In this document: piece after piece, positions 1-8,706 of the stretch
Position numbering within the stretch: the stretch's first letter is position 1
Layout of the letters: the number at the start of each line of letters is the position of its first letter
DNA from: Meconema thalassinum
Taxonomy: Eukaryota; Arthropoda; Insecta; Orthoptera; Tettigoniidae
Direction of reading: 5' to 3'
NCBI GenBank assembly: GCA_946902985.2
Contig: OX336388.2
Span: forward strand, 231,366,467-231,430,466
Length of the DNA: 64,000 nt
Notes under the pieces: model-generated
What the model was told of the DNA's origin: nothing
The model's input: the letters and a program-made list of their open reading frames with translations, nothing else
The model's database searches: none
Translations under genes and position numbers: made by a program

Positions 1-142
1 AATAAATAAATAAATAAATATACCGTAAATAAAAACAAAAACAAACTAATCGTAGTAATATACGAACCTTTAACTTCTGTCTTTAACCAGTGTTTAAGCT
101 ATTAAATTTCTCGTGCTGAATTTCCTCATTACGGGACGGCAG
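1..142. other. AT-rich flank with (AAAT)n
   Basis: The window opens with a short (AAAT)n run (1-20), followed by AT-rich sequence with no open frame or recognisable repeat end. It flanks the tail of the retroposon that follows. Confidence 0.6.
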
Positions 143-860
143 GTAATAATAATGATAATTGTTGTTTTAAGGGGCCTAACATCTAGGTTATCGGCCCTAA
201 TGGTTTGGGTGATAGTGAAAGATGAGATGAGAATGAAAACTATAACTAATACTAACTACAGACTTACATACTAGAAGAAGAAATGGTAAACAAATAAAGG
301 ATAAGGCAAATAAAGGACAGGAAGAAAAGAAATGCCCTCAACCCTCGAAGAATGAGGATTTAGGGACTTGGAAGGAAGGAGAGCCATGAAAGGCAGATTC
401 GAAAGGGGGAAAGAGGAGAGGGCCCGCCCCAAGTTCAGAGGAAAAGGGGAGTAAACAGACCCAGCTCAGGAATCTCTCTGGGTCGCCAACTCCCAAACTC
501 ACCAGCCGGCCTTGAGAGTGTAGCACTATCCAGGGTGCACCAGAAGTGGTGGGGCTTTATACACCCTGCCTCCTTGAGGGCCTTGTGCAGAAGGCAGGAG
601 ATAACAGGGAAAAAAAAGACCGACCCCTCGAAGAATGAGGGTATCAGGAAAGAGGAGACAAGGGCCAATTAAGGCGGAAAAGTGAAAGACTCCCTAGGCC
701 TCGGATACCCTTATACCGTCGGGGTTGGAAGAGAACAAGAGAGGTCGAAAGGAAAGAAGAGGGATATGAGCCCAGCACTAGTAAGTGAAAGCAATACCGG
801 ACTCCGCTGGGGTCCCGTGGTCGCCAACCCACGTCCCACTAGATGTGAGCCTCTGGGCGG
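143..860 (-). mobile_element. R-ATC retroposon copy 1 (variant without the 29-bp array)
   Basis: This is a copy of a retroposon family found at least five more times in the window. On the minus strand it starts at about 860 with the family head (CCAGAGGCTCACATCTAG, then GTGGGACGTGGG near 830-850). It ends near 143-175 with the family 3' end, GGCCGATAACC-TAGATGTTAGG-CCCCTTAAAACAAC, and an (ATT/ATC)n tail. No long coding frame is present; open stretches such as 682-1092 cross the element edge and match nothing. The simple-repeat tail and defined 3' end suggest target-primed retrotransposition by a LINE partner. I see no convincing A or B box, so it may be a LINE-derived non-autonomous element rather than a tRNA SINE. 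This variant lacks the internal minisatellite seen at 31 kb and 60 kb. Confidence 0.7.
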
Positions 861-1066
861 AATAATAATAGTGCTCTGTTGTAGTCTGCCTCCTCAGCGA
901 GAGTCGAGCGTAGGTCTATACAAAATCTCGTTAACGAAACAGACAAACCAAGCAGATGAGAACAAATACAACGTGGAGGAAGAAAGTGAAACGAGTATGT
1001 ATATTGTTCGATTCTTGGCTTTCATTTATTCGTTGAGAAAGTTGTCAATTTTCTTGTCGATAAATT
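861..1066. other. Unassigned spacer, partly shared with 22.14-22.19 kb
   Basis: No gene is recognised. Bases 1015-1066 are the reverse complement of 22138-22190, just outside another GATGTG copy. Either that element extends further than I drew it, or both copies landed in the same older repeat. Confidence 0.5.
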
Positions 1067-1237
1067 TAAAAAAGATACGAGCCTTACAGTAGTCGCATAT
1101 GATGTGTAACATCTGACATGTTATCCTACTCGTATACTACACAGCTTAGACATTCTTAAAATGTTAATTTACACTCCATATTCATACTGGTACTATGATG
1201 AATGTATAGATTGAATTGGAGATATGCTACTGTCACA

Positions 1238-1428
1238 TTTGTGGCGCAGCGGTCAAGCTGTTAGTCTCTCACCAAGGTAGACCGGGTTTGATTCCCGGTC
1301 AATACATGTGAGATTTTCGAATTGAAATGCCATGTCCTGTGGTTCGCATTCCACGTAAAAGGGAGGTACCGTGGATAATGATCGTGGGATTAACGGTCAC
1401 GCAAAACTACAAGCTTCCTTCCTTCCTT
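1238..1428 (+). mobile_element. tRNA-derived SINE, family S1
   Basis: The head has a pol III A-box-like TGGCGCAGCGG (1242-1252) and a B-box-like GGTTTGATTCC (about 1287-1297). A unique body and a (CTTC)n tail follow. Copies lie at 20847-21038, 21773-21966 and 34056-34229, all on the minus strand. Because it sits at the same position in all three long GATGTG copies, it probably spread with that element. Confidence 0.75.
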
Positions 1429-1616
1429 AATAATTCATAATAACAAAGTGACACACAACGTCGACAGTACTCTCAAATACTGTGAGCACATTCCTCAGTA
1501 ACTATAACATTCATTATTCTCAAGGCTCTCATACAGTTCGTCGTAAACTATCAAAACATGGCTTCCTACAATCATGAAATGACCTAGTCTCACATATGAT
1601 GAAAATACAGCTTTTA

Positions 1617-2291
1617 TGTTCGACCCTCACTATTATGTGTCAGAAAACTGTATCATAATGATGGTCATTATAACACTGTTTTTCATTATGATAGTTTCTC
1701 CAGCCAATCAGAGCTCGTTCATTGACCAATTAGGTAACGATACCTTCACGCATGCGCTCAAAATCCAACATGTCGGACATAAACACAACATCGAACTATA
1801 ATAAATTACCGACATGGAATACGCACCGTCCATATGTTCACGTAAATAAACTGGCGAATATGAGACAAGAAATAGCACTGTACCTTAATATCACCAACCC
1901 TAATTTCTACACAGCGCATTGCCTTCAAACGACTCCGGTGACAATATTACTGAGGGACGGCAGATGTAAACATATTGCCTGCATATGGCATTGCAAGCAC
2001 ACAGAGCGCATGCGTCTGTCGTTCAGAGATCTTGAAAGACAGAGATATACCCAGCGCTCGCACTGCGATCACAAAATTCAAGTGGCTGACTCTCAACATA
2101 TAGTTATGAATATTTATGTTAAAACATATAATAAAGTTATAATTATCGTCGAACATAAACAGTCGTATGCAACTCGCCTATAATGGTAATTAAGACACTC
2201 GTATGGAAATTATAAAACTCGCATACGCTCGTTTTATAAAAATACTCGTGTCTTAATTATAGCCATTATAGGCTCGTTGCATAATGTACTA
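1617..2291 (+). mobile_element. Small element with Crypton-like recombinase remnant and terminal hairpin, copy 1
   Basis: The element runs from TGTTCGACCC to ATGTACTA. The matching sites at 21.57 kb and 33.87 kb lack it (AGCTTTTATTCC). The filled site reads CTTTTA, element, TTATTCC, so TTA (3 bp) is duplicated. The right 130 bp (2160-2290) can fold into a long hairpin with arms around TAATTAAGACACTCGTAT and its inverse. The word TTTATGTTCGAC occurs at the left edge and, inverted, at about 2148-2160, just inside the hairpin. A second copy is at 18135-18753, and the hairpin end alone is at 31654-31740. Confidence 0.65.
1752..2183 (+). pseudogene. Tyrosine recombinase (Crypton/DIRS-like) C-terminal remnant
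   Basis: This frame encodes about 143 residues. A stretch near residues 30-70 includes KLANMRQEIALYLNI and then NPNFYTAHCLQTTPVTILL. Crypton-type tyrosine recombinases have a comparable region: an IPxxIAxYL-like helix, then YTGHCFRRTxATLL, with the catalytic HxxR. Here HxxR is replaced by H-C-L-Q, so a catalytic arginine is missing. The copy at 18.33-18.59 kb has R-C-F-Q in the same place. No upstream catalytic arginine or downstream nucleophilic tyrosine is clear. I infer a decayed recombinase fragment; chance resemblance cannot be excluded without a profile search. Confidence 0.45.
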
Positions 2292-2619
2292 TTATTCCAC
2301 TCATATAAGAACATTCTGTTATGCATTTAATATTTGACTACTCACCCACAGCTTGACAATAATGGCGCTTACTTAAATGTCATTTGTCGTCTTTGTCCTA
2401 CCCCATGTGATATTCCACCTTGAACGTGAAGCTTCATAAACTGCTCAATGATAAATGAAAGTCGGTGAAACATTTGCCACTGTGCTCGTCAAACCAGTGC
2501 CTGCTAAATGCACTGCCTACTGTATTGCCATAACATTCTCGCGCTACAGAGCACACACTGTCTTGTTTCCAATACACACATTTTCAATTGTACATCCAGC
2601 TGGCAGTGTGCCTTCACTT

Positions 2620-2752
2620 CCGTCCGATCCACTTCCGTTTGATCCACTTCCGCCCGATTCACTTCCGTCCCATTTTTCTGGCTGTTCGTCTTCACTTCCG
2701 TCCTATCCACTTCCGCCCGATTCACTTCCGCCCGATTCACTTCCGTCCCCAA
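2620..2752. repeat. Short-period minisatellite (CACTTCCG units)
   Basis: Imperfect 12-18 bp units built on CACTTCCG(T/C)CCGAT repeat here. The same array occurs inverted at 21175-21295 and 33425-33556, with short remnants at 16050-16095, 22940-22960, 24105-24120 and 57540-57570. It is an internal part of the GATGTG element family. Confidence 0.8.
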
Positions 2753-2857
2753 TTTTCAAAATCACTCCCACAAAACTGTCCAGCAACCGAGCGGAAAGAT
2801 GTTACACATCAAAAAGCATTTTCAAAAGCTGTCTAAATGCACAGAGATTTCAGGACT

Positions 2858-3031
2858 GATCAGGAAGCAATGGCACATGGCACAAGTCAGAACAGTTCCT
2901 GTAATCATCTCCAGCACTGACGTGATCCCGAACAACTTACAGGATTCTCTCACAGAGTTGTAATTAGATCCAGGCCTTTTTAATCTGATGCAGAAGACGA
3001 TCTTACTTTGGACGTGTCGCTGTTCTTGGCT
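2858..3031 (+). pseudogene. LINE ORF2 extreme C-terminal tail remnant
   Basis: Translation in one frame gives HMAQVRTVPVIISST, then VIPNNLQDSLTEL, a stop, then LDPGLFNLMQKTILL. A VPVIIS-TGVIP-L...L-L......MQKA-IL block like this commonly ends the ORF2 protein of some arthropod APE LINEs. An in-frame TAA (about 2960) and the lack of upstream reverse transcriptase show it is a dead 5'-truncated fragment. It lies directly upstream of another LINE fragment in the same orientation. Confidence 0.5.
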
Positions 3032-3121
3032 GATCAGGCCTGTAGGAGAGAGGATGAAGTGTAAATCTACCAAGTAATGCAGTCACCGAGAATTTGCTTC
3101 TTATGATGTATATCTGGGATT

Positions 3122-3868
3122 GTAAATGTTTTCTTTCGTAAGGGAGGAATGATTTCGAATAGAGATAAGATTTATTACAGACCTGGAGATTTACCGGTAA
3201 CAACCGTCAAGAATTTTAACTATTTATGGTTAATTTTCCAGACGACAGGAACTTCTTTCACAATGCATGTGAAAAACAGAGCGACTGCTGCACTAATAGC
3301 TATGGACAACATACAGCATTTACGTAAACTATCTTTAGTTACTGCTATGAAGCTCTTTGTTTCCACACTAACACCTATTTTAACGTACGGTCTGGAACTG
3401 ATCTGGCCTCATCTGACCAAAACCAACTCAAAGGAAATAGAGCAAGTAAAGTCTATTTACCTAAAGAAAGCATTGTGTGTATCGAAATTTACTCCGTCCC
3501 GGCTAATGTATGAGCTGTCAGCAGAGCCATTCTGTATTGAGCAAATCAGACTACAAATGCAGCTTCCATCTAGCGCTGCCTATCAGGAACTTCTTGCGGA
3601 ATTTCATTTAAAAAAGAAAGAAATATGGTTGGACTTCTATGGGACAGAAGCGATGTTATCGTCTGACTGGAAGAGAGCAGACTACGATTTACGACACACT
3701 GTGACGCGTTTCGCAGTCCATGGATTTCACTTCAGGATATGCGGAAGAAAAGACTTTCACACTCCAAATGCAGCTACATGCATATTTGAATTGTGTAGCG
3801 AACCCTGTGACCGATATCATGCGGCATACTGTAAAAAAAAGATTGACTTCCCTGACGCAATTTTGTAG
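3122..3868 (+). pseudogene. LINE reverse transcriptase C-terminal half (Jockey/I-like), 5' truncated
   Basis: About 240 codons stay open. They begin at the segment that normally follows the RT palm (FRKGGMISNRDKIYY, then FNYLWLIFQTTG, comparable to the F-YLG motif). The frame continues through ILTYGLELIW, KKALCVSKFTPSRLMYEL, a VTRFAVHGFHFRIC stretch and a Cys/His-bearing tail (ICG...TCIFELCSEPCDRYH). The catalytic FADD, the other RT motifs and the endonuclease are missing upstream, as expected from 5' truncation during target-primed integration. The stop at 3866-3868 looks native. An AT-rich 3' region carrying CATTGGCCATTGGCTGCAT follows, and that tail recurs at 55205-55236, marking the family 3' end. 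This is inactive because no catalytic core remains. Confidence 0.65.
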
Positions 3869-4537
3869 CGATTGACAGTTCCTGCATTGTATTTTTTTAC
3901 TTTTTCATTGGCCATTGGCTGCATTAAAATTATTATTATAAATGTTTTCTTTCCAGCAAATATGCTGAGGATGTGTAAGCACACGCGCAAAATAAAGCGC
4001 AACGCAATCGTTTCGGATTTATTTTTTCGTTTTTGCAGGTTTCCGTCCTACAAAGCGTTAATTTTTAATAAGACAAAATACACTACAGAGAAATACTGTA
4101 TTGTTACATAGGATCACTGTTTTATGAAATAAATTTGAGTTTTTTCCCCACTTTAAACAACACAATTGTTTAGCCGGACGTTTGTTTGTCTCATGTTCTT
4201 CAATAACTTTAATTTTCTCCTCCAGTGAAAGTGTTTAGAAGTTATTGTCATTGAATTACAGTACGTAAATAAATGCAGTGCACAGTAAAAAGAAAACCTT
4301 TAAACATCACTCCAGTTCACTATTTTCTTCTACTCTCATTTGTCAGAAGGAAGCTGCGTGTATCACACGAGGGTTGGAGGAGTAATGGTACAGATGTTGT
4401 GAAATGTAGCAAACCTGCTGCGTCCTTGAGGAAGAAATTAGAGTTAATGTTTCCTAGGACTTCGGTGCAAGTACAGCGCGCTCAAAATTTAGTAGATAGC
4501 TTTGTATTATGGATAAGATCATCTGACTTAGTCAGGT
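3869..4537. other. LINE 3' UTR then unassigned DNA
   Basis: Bases 3869-3940 are the probable LINE 3' UTR and tail. From there to 4537 I see AT-rich sequence with short open stretches (for example 4273-4584, which runs into a SINE) that match no family I know. Confidence 0.45.
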
Positions 4538-4557
4538 TATTTACGCCTACAGTTCCG

Positions 4558-4763
4558 GGGGAGCGTGATGGCGCAGTGGCTTAACTGCTCGTCTTTCACC
4601 CGGACGGCCGGGGTTCGAATCCCGGTGACAGCGGGGTGGAATTTTCACCTGAAAAAATCACGTGGCGTCAGGAAGGGCATTCGGCCTTAAATCCCCGGCC
4701 AAAACCAAAATGAGCCTGGTTGGCTCCGGCGACCCCAATTAATTGGGAAAAGCCGAAGATAAG
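4558..4763 (+). mobile_element. tRNA-derived SINE, family S2, with 20-bp target-site duplication
   Basis: It opens GGGGGAGCGTGATGGCGCAG, with A-box-like TGGCGCAGTGG at 4569-4579 and a perfect B-box GGTTCGAATCC (about 4612-4622). It ends in GCCGAAGATAAG. An exact 20-bp repeat of host sequence (TATTTACGCC... ending TTCCG) flanks it at 4538-4557 and 4764-4783. The perfect TSD points to recent insertion. It is a pol III-type non-autonomous retrotransposon and not a functional tRNA gene, since the body extends well beyond tRNA length. Confidence 0.9.
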
Positions 4764-4904
4764 TATTTACGCCTACAGTTCCGAAATTTCTTTCAGTTTA
4801 CAGTGTCATTTTAAATAGGAAATACCTCCGCTCCGAATTTTGTTTCCGTTTGTCCAGGTTTCCGGTATACAGAGGGACCGGTTTAGGCAGGTAATAATGA
4901 TGGT

Positions 4905-5806
4905 TCAGTGCCATCTCGTCCAGCAACAAATTTCCTTAAAAAAAACGTGCCATTTCGTCCAGCTCGGTTTTACAAATTATTACACAATTTATATGTGCCA
5001 TCTCGTCCAGACGAAATGTTGACAAGGGTTGAGACAGTGCAGATAGTCGGAGGTCAATGACCCCTTTGCTTGCGTGCACAACCACAGGTTGTGGGATATT
5101 GTATTTGTAAGTATTTTGAATTTCAATTACACTTTCTGATTATTTGGAATCTGAAATGCGTATTGCATTGCGTATTTTCAATTTCAATTGCATTTTGTAA
5201 GTATTTTGAACCTCAATTGCATTTTGCACGTATTTTCAATCTCATTTGCATTTTGTAAGTATTTAGAATTTCACTTGCATTTTGTATGTATTTCGACTCT
5301 ACATTGCATTTTGTACGTATTTTGAACCTGACGTACATTTTGTGCGTATTATTCAATCTATTCCTTTTGTGAGTATTTTCAATCTTGAGTTCCTTTTTTG
5401 TATTTTCCTTCTCACTTAATTTTCGTTCTGGTTTACACTTCATTGTCATTTACGCTATCACCCAGACCGTTAGGGGCCGATAACCTAGATGTTAGGCCCC
5501 TTAAAACAAGTATGATCATCATCATCATCATCATAATAATAATTATCACCTGTCACTATGTTGTTTACATTATAAGCATTTCATTGTATAATATAGTTGA
5601 CTGGTGGCAAACGAGCGGAGCGAGTAACGCCCATTATTACAAACATCAAAAAATTACTTATTTCTAACAAGAAACGCAATGAAATGAAAGAGTTATTGTA
5701 GACCTGCCAAAATCTCAATCATAGGTGTTTGGACGAAATAGCACTAGTGGGCCGGTAGAGTGTCAACCCACGTGCCTCTGTTCGTGGAATTTGGACGAAA
5801 TGGCAC
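4905..5806. repeat. Direct and inverted copies of a 15-bp motif
   Basis: GTGCCAT(C/T)TCGTCCA occurs three times directly (4909-4923, 4947-4962, 4995-5010) and twice inverted (5730-5744, 5792-5806). An R-ATC retroposon sits between the sets. The layout resembles the subterminal repeats of a DNA transposon whose interior was replaced. I cannot identify the class. Confidence 0.45.
5090..5545 (+). mobile_element. R-ATC retroposon copy 2, 5' truncated, with 29-bp minisatellite
   Basis: Only the 3' part is present. It holds about nine units of a 29-bp tandem repeat (core TTGCATTTTGTAAGTATTTT, 5100-5400), then the family 3' end GGGGCCGATAACCTAGATG (about 5472-5490) and an (ATC)n tail (5513-5545). 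The head found at 30.46 kb and 59.96 kb is missing. Reading frames through it are artefacts of the repeat. Confidence 0.75.
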
Positions 5807-5867
5807 GACACCGTAATAATCGCGTTCGAATGCCTTATCTTCTCTCATAAATTGCCGCGGCGTAGCC

Positions 5868-6150
5868 GTGCTCATTAAATCGTGCACCACGGCCACGCAG
5901 GTAGCTGCAGCAAGTCCGGAGGTCATGCGTTCGATTCCCGGCACTGACAGCAGCTATCCTGAGTATGGGTTTTCCACACTTGCTGCAGATCACCATCGCG
6001 GAGAGTCAGGTTCCTCAGCCGGGTTCTGTACTAATGACAGCCTTGGCCTTAATTTAGGTACCATCCCAGCATTCAACTGGAATAGTAGTGGGGGGGGGGA
6101 ACCACTCCTGGGATGACTGAAGTAGAAATCGCGCCCATCTCTTTTCATTC
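5868..6150 (+). mobile_element. SINE with conserved core (family S5)
   Basis: A tRNA-like head ends in a B-box-like CGTTCGATTCCCGGC (about 5929-5943). A core including TACCATCCCAGCATTC and a purine run follows. The core also occurs at about 17.78, 37.43, 55.09 and 62.77 kb attached to other heads. No clear TSD was found. Confidence 0.6.
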
Positions 6151-6227
6151 CTTCCTAACGAGGCGGTAGCCATATTGAAACCCAAAACAATCAGTGAAAA
6201 GACTTAAAAGCAAAGAAAAATATTCCA

Positions 6228-6440
6228 AGGCGGCTTCGTTGGCGTAGTGGATAGCATGCTGAGCTTCTATGCCTAAGATCACGGGTTCAATCCCCGCCGA
6301 AGTCGTCGGATTTTTTAAAAGCGTTAAAAATCCCTCAGTATGCCTTCCTTCGGAGGGGAAGCAAAGCCGGCGGGCCCATGTCATGATTTATGGCATGTAA
6401 AAGATCCTTCCACTAATTACACTTGTGTGAATCTAAATTA
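6228..6440 (+). mobile_element. tRNA-derived SINE, family S3
   Basis: It has A-box-like TTGGCGTAGTGG (about 6239-6250) and B-box-like GGGTTCAATCCCC (6285-6297). The body (CGGCGGGCCCATGTCATG, then GGCATGTAAAAGA) resembles that of family S4. It is a SINE rather than a tRNA gene because the tRNA-like part is only its first ~75 bp. Confidence 0.7.
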
Positions 6441-6644
6441 TAGGTTAGAATTTTACTAACGCTCTTAGGTTCCAAGATTCGTCCCCAGGAGCCGACTGCG
6501 GTGGCATCTAGTAACCAAGTTCAGAACTGGTAGTCGTTGACGGTGGCGTTTGGTAACAAAGGTACGAACTACTTGAAAAATTGAATGTCTACAGTCCTTA
6601 CATGAATTAAGAACAGATAACACACACTAATTAACACCGGTTAA

Positions 6645-6715
6645 TGTACACGGGGCTACATGGCTGCGTTGTCGCAGCCCCTAAACTGAGGAACCAAACA
6701 ACCAAAAGTATTTCA
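6645..6715 (-). mobile_element. SINE fragment (S7-like)
   Basis: On the minus strand this matches the part of the 37.2-kb SINE around TTAGGGGCTGCGACAA and GTAGCCCCGTGTA. Only about 70 bp remain. Confidence 0.5.
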
Positions 6716-7337
6716 TCCCCGACCAGACACGCCGATACTCCTCAAAACCAACCCCTCGGGTGCACACATTGTAACCCCTCTTATCAACACATTAGTCTCC
6801 GGCGAGGCGAGCCGTCAAGTATTTACAATGTTGGTCACACTGTTCACACCATAAAATAAGGAGAAATTACATGCATGCTAGGGCTGGCTTCAAAAGATAA
6901 AAAACACAACTGTTGCCAACTCATCGGAAAAAAATGACCTACGACAGTGGTTTTTTTTTCTGTTTAATTTTTTCGGCTCTATATGTGTGCATGTGAGACT
7001 TTTTTTCCACACCCTCCGCCCATATTATATTACATGACAAAGCAAGTTTATGGACGAACAACTAGGTGGTAAAGAGGAGGGGGAGGGATTTATGGTCAAG
7101 ATGTGACGTAAGCAAACAACGACACCAGGGAGATGATTTAAGTTTTGACGTCACACTCTGTGTTGAAATACGCAGTTTACTCTTATTTAAAATAATGTAC
7201 GATAGAGAGCGCTGTCTGGCGCGTAGATATGGCTTAAAACATGGTCAAGCTTCAGCGAGATGAAGGAAAGTTTGGCTGCCAAAACAATGGTTCGCCTGTA
7301 TACTAGGGTCACAACCAGGATTGGGCTAACGCGATTG
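6716..7337. other. Unassigned, no gene seen
   Basis: This is AT-rich and T-run-rich sequence. Short frames at 7066-7263 and 7260-7469 match nothing, and the second enters a SINE. Confidence 0.4.
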
Positions 7338-7386
7338 TTAGTAGTCGTTACTGACTTATTTACAATAACGACATTATTAGTAGCCG
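7338..7386. repeat. ~47-bp direct repeat, left copy (partner 7772-7817)
   Basis: TAGTCGTTACTGACTTATTT and the following bases recur with about five mismatches at 7772-7817, exactly on the far side of a SINE. A shorter third copy (GACGACGTTATTAGTAACCG) lies at 8675-8694, beyond the mariner. It is either an exceptionally long TSD or an older local tandem repeat. Confidence 0.6.
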
Positions 7387-7390
7387 CTAG

Positions 7391-7771
7391 CTTGCCACGG
7401 TGGTTAGTGGTTATCGTGTCTGACTACCAACCCCAAGCTTGCAGGTTCGCTCCTGGCCGTGGTATGTGATTTTTTGAAAGGCGATAAAAATCACGACACG
7501 CATGGCATACATTGATGGCATGTTAAAGAGCCCATTAAAATTCAGTAGGCCGTGTTCATAATGGCAAAATTAATCTCGGGATTTTCCGCCAACAAAAGTT
7601 CCTCAATTCTCTACTAGAAAGCGCTATAATGTCAATGAGTTTAGATATCTAACCTTGAATTTCATAGAGCTTCAAGGATCGATAAAATTTGACATGCATG
7701 TTGCCCTCTGGGCGTCAATTAACAAAGCTTGCACCCGGCATCCGCGGCCATACGATATTATTTATTTTATA
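7391..7771 (+). mobile_element. tRNA-derived SINE, family S4, full length
   Basis: The head CTTGCCACGGTGGTTAGTGG carries the A-box region. The B-box-like GCAGGTTCGCTCCTGGC (about 7441-7457) and a 300-bp body follow. The whole ~380 bp recurs at 59064-59460, where the tail is a pure (ATT)n run. The copy here ends ATATTATTTATTTTAT. Confidence 0.75.
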
Positions 7772-7825
7772 GTAGCCGTTACTAACTTATTTACAATACT
7801 GACATTATTAGTAACCGTAACTATC

Positions 7826-8664
7826 AGGTGTGTTCAAAAAGTAACGAGCCGGAGGCTGTAATGCGCAAACCGGTGACGACATCGGCTAATCGTGGCGTGT
7901 GTAACGAGGGGTGGTTCCGACCAGAGCGTGGAAGATCACAGCCCGTCGCTAGAGGGCACGCGTGCACTTCACGTGACGATAAAAAGCGAGCAGCAGCATG
8001 CATCAATCGTCTAACGCTGCCAGTCGCACTGCAAACAGTGACATGGAGGCGTCAAACGAAGAGCAAAGAGGTGTAGTTCGGTTTCTGACAGCGGAAGCAG
8101 TAGGGGCAACGGACATTCATCGCCGAATGTCACAAGTGTACGGCGAACACTGCATGTCCCTTGCAAGGGTCAAGGAGTGGCACAAGCGCTTCAGGGAAGG
8201 ACGGGGGTCGTTAGCCGATGATGCCTGGTCTGGGGCACCCCCCCCCCCCCCCTGCATTATCGATGACAACGTCCAGCTGTTTGATGCACTCATTACCCAG
8301 GACCGCCGAGTGACAGTGAAAGCCATAGCCGCCGTGGTCGGATTAAGCGTCGGAAGTGTGCACACCATCGTGAAGGAACGACTGCACTTGTGGAAAGTGT
8401 GTGCCCAATGGGTGCCCCACAGTCTTCAACCACACCACGAAGGATGTCGAATGGCCTACTGTCTTGGTCTTGGTTGGACGATTGATGCATGCTGCTGCTC
8501 GCTTTGTATCGTCACGTGACGTGCACGCGTGCCCTCTAGCGACGGGCTGTGACCTTCCACGCTCTGATCGGAACCACACCTCGTTACACACGCCACGATT
8601 AGCCGATGTCGTCACCGGTTTGCGCACTACAGCCTGCGGCTCGTTACTTTTTGAACGCACCTTA
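7826..8664 (+). mobile_element. Mariner-type element with 191-bp inverted ends (left end duplicated)
   Basis: The first 191 bp (7826-8016) reappear inverted at 8474-8664. The outer ~30 bp (AGGTG(T/C)GTTCAAAAAGTAACG) match both terminal repeats of the related copy at 55451-56245. In that copy only ~30 bp are inverted and the right end is a different sequence that follows the transposase stop. So in this copy the native right end and the C-terminal coding half were replaced by an inverted copy of the left end. The flanks are TA-rich. Confidence 0.8.
7998..8519 (+). pseudogene. Mariner transposase, N-terminal DNA-binding part only
   Basis: About 150 transposase-like codons are present. The start could be at 7998 or, more like the family, at the ATG of MEASNEEQRGVVRFLTAE (about 8043). 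Two helix-turn-helix regions are visible: RMSQVYGEHCMSLARVKEWH with FREGRGSLADDAWSG, and TVKAIAAVVGLSVGSVHTIV. The family linker motif WVPHSL follows (WVPHEL in active mariners). The frame then runs into the inverted left end near 8460-8474, before any catalytic aspartate of the DD(34)D triad. A poly-C run (8240-8252) sits inside the linker. The product, if made, could bind the terminal repeats but not cut DNA. Confidence 0.8.
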
Positions 8665-8706
8665 TATATACATTGACGACGTTATTAGTAACCGTTATTA
8701 ATTATA

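Larger units (their letters stand above)
1067..2815 (-). mobile_element. GATGTG element copy 1, with two nested insertions
   Basis: One end (1067-1130) reads AAAAAAGATACGAGCC and then the near-palindrome GATGTGTAACATC. The other end (about 2770-2815) reads CCGAGCGGAAAGATGTTACA followed by poly-A. The same two ends border copies at 21109-22133 and 33361-34399. Next to the 2.8-kb end is a minisatellite of CACTTCCG(T/C)CCGAT-like units (2620-2750). Inside lie a tRNA-SINE (1238-1428), at the same place in all three long copies, and a second element (1617-2291) absent from the others. Proline/serine-rich frames over the minisatellite reflect the repeat and are not proteins. No transposase is visible, so this is a non-autonomous element of unknown class. 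Confidence 0.65.

Noticed and set aside
682..1092. 136-codon frame as a gene
   Set aside because: It is assembled from the head of a retroposon plus flanking DNA and has no domain.
2455..2859. Proline/serine-rich open frame
   Set aside because: It is a translation of the CACTTCCG minisatellite; equivalent frames appear on both strands at every copy of the array.
4558..4640. Functional tRNA gene
   Set aside because: The A and B boxes are good, but the sequence continues as a SINE with TSD; there is no cloverleaf closure with a terminator after ~73 bp.
8117..8368. Minus-strand frame in the first mariner
   Set aside because: It is antisense to the transposase helix-turn-helix region.
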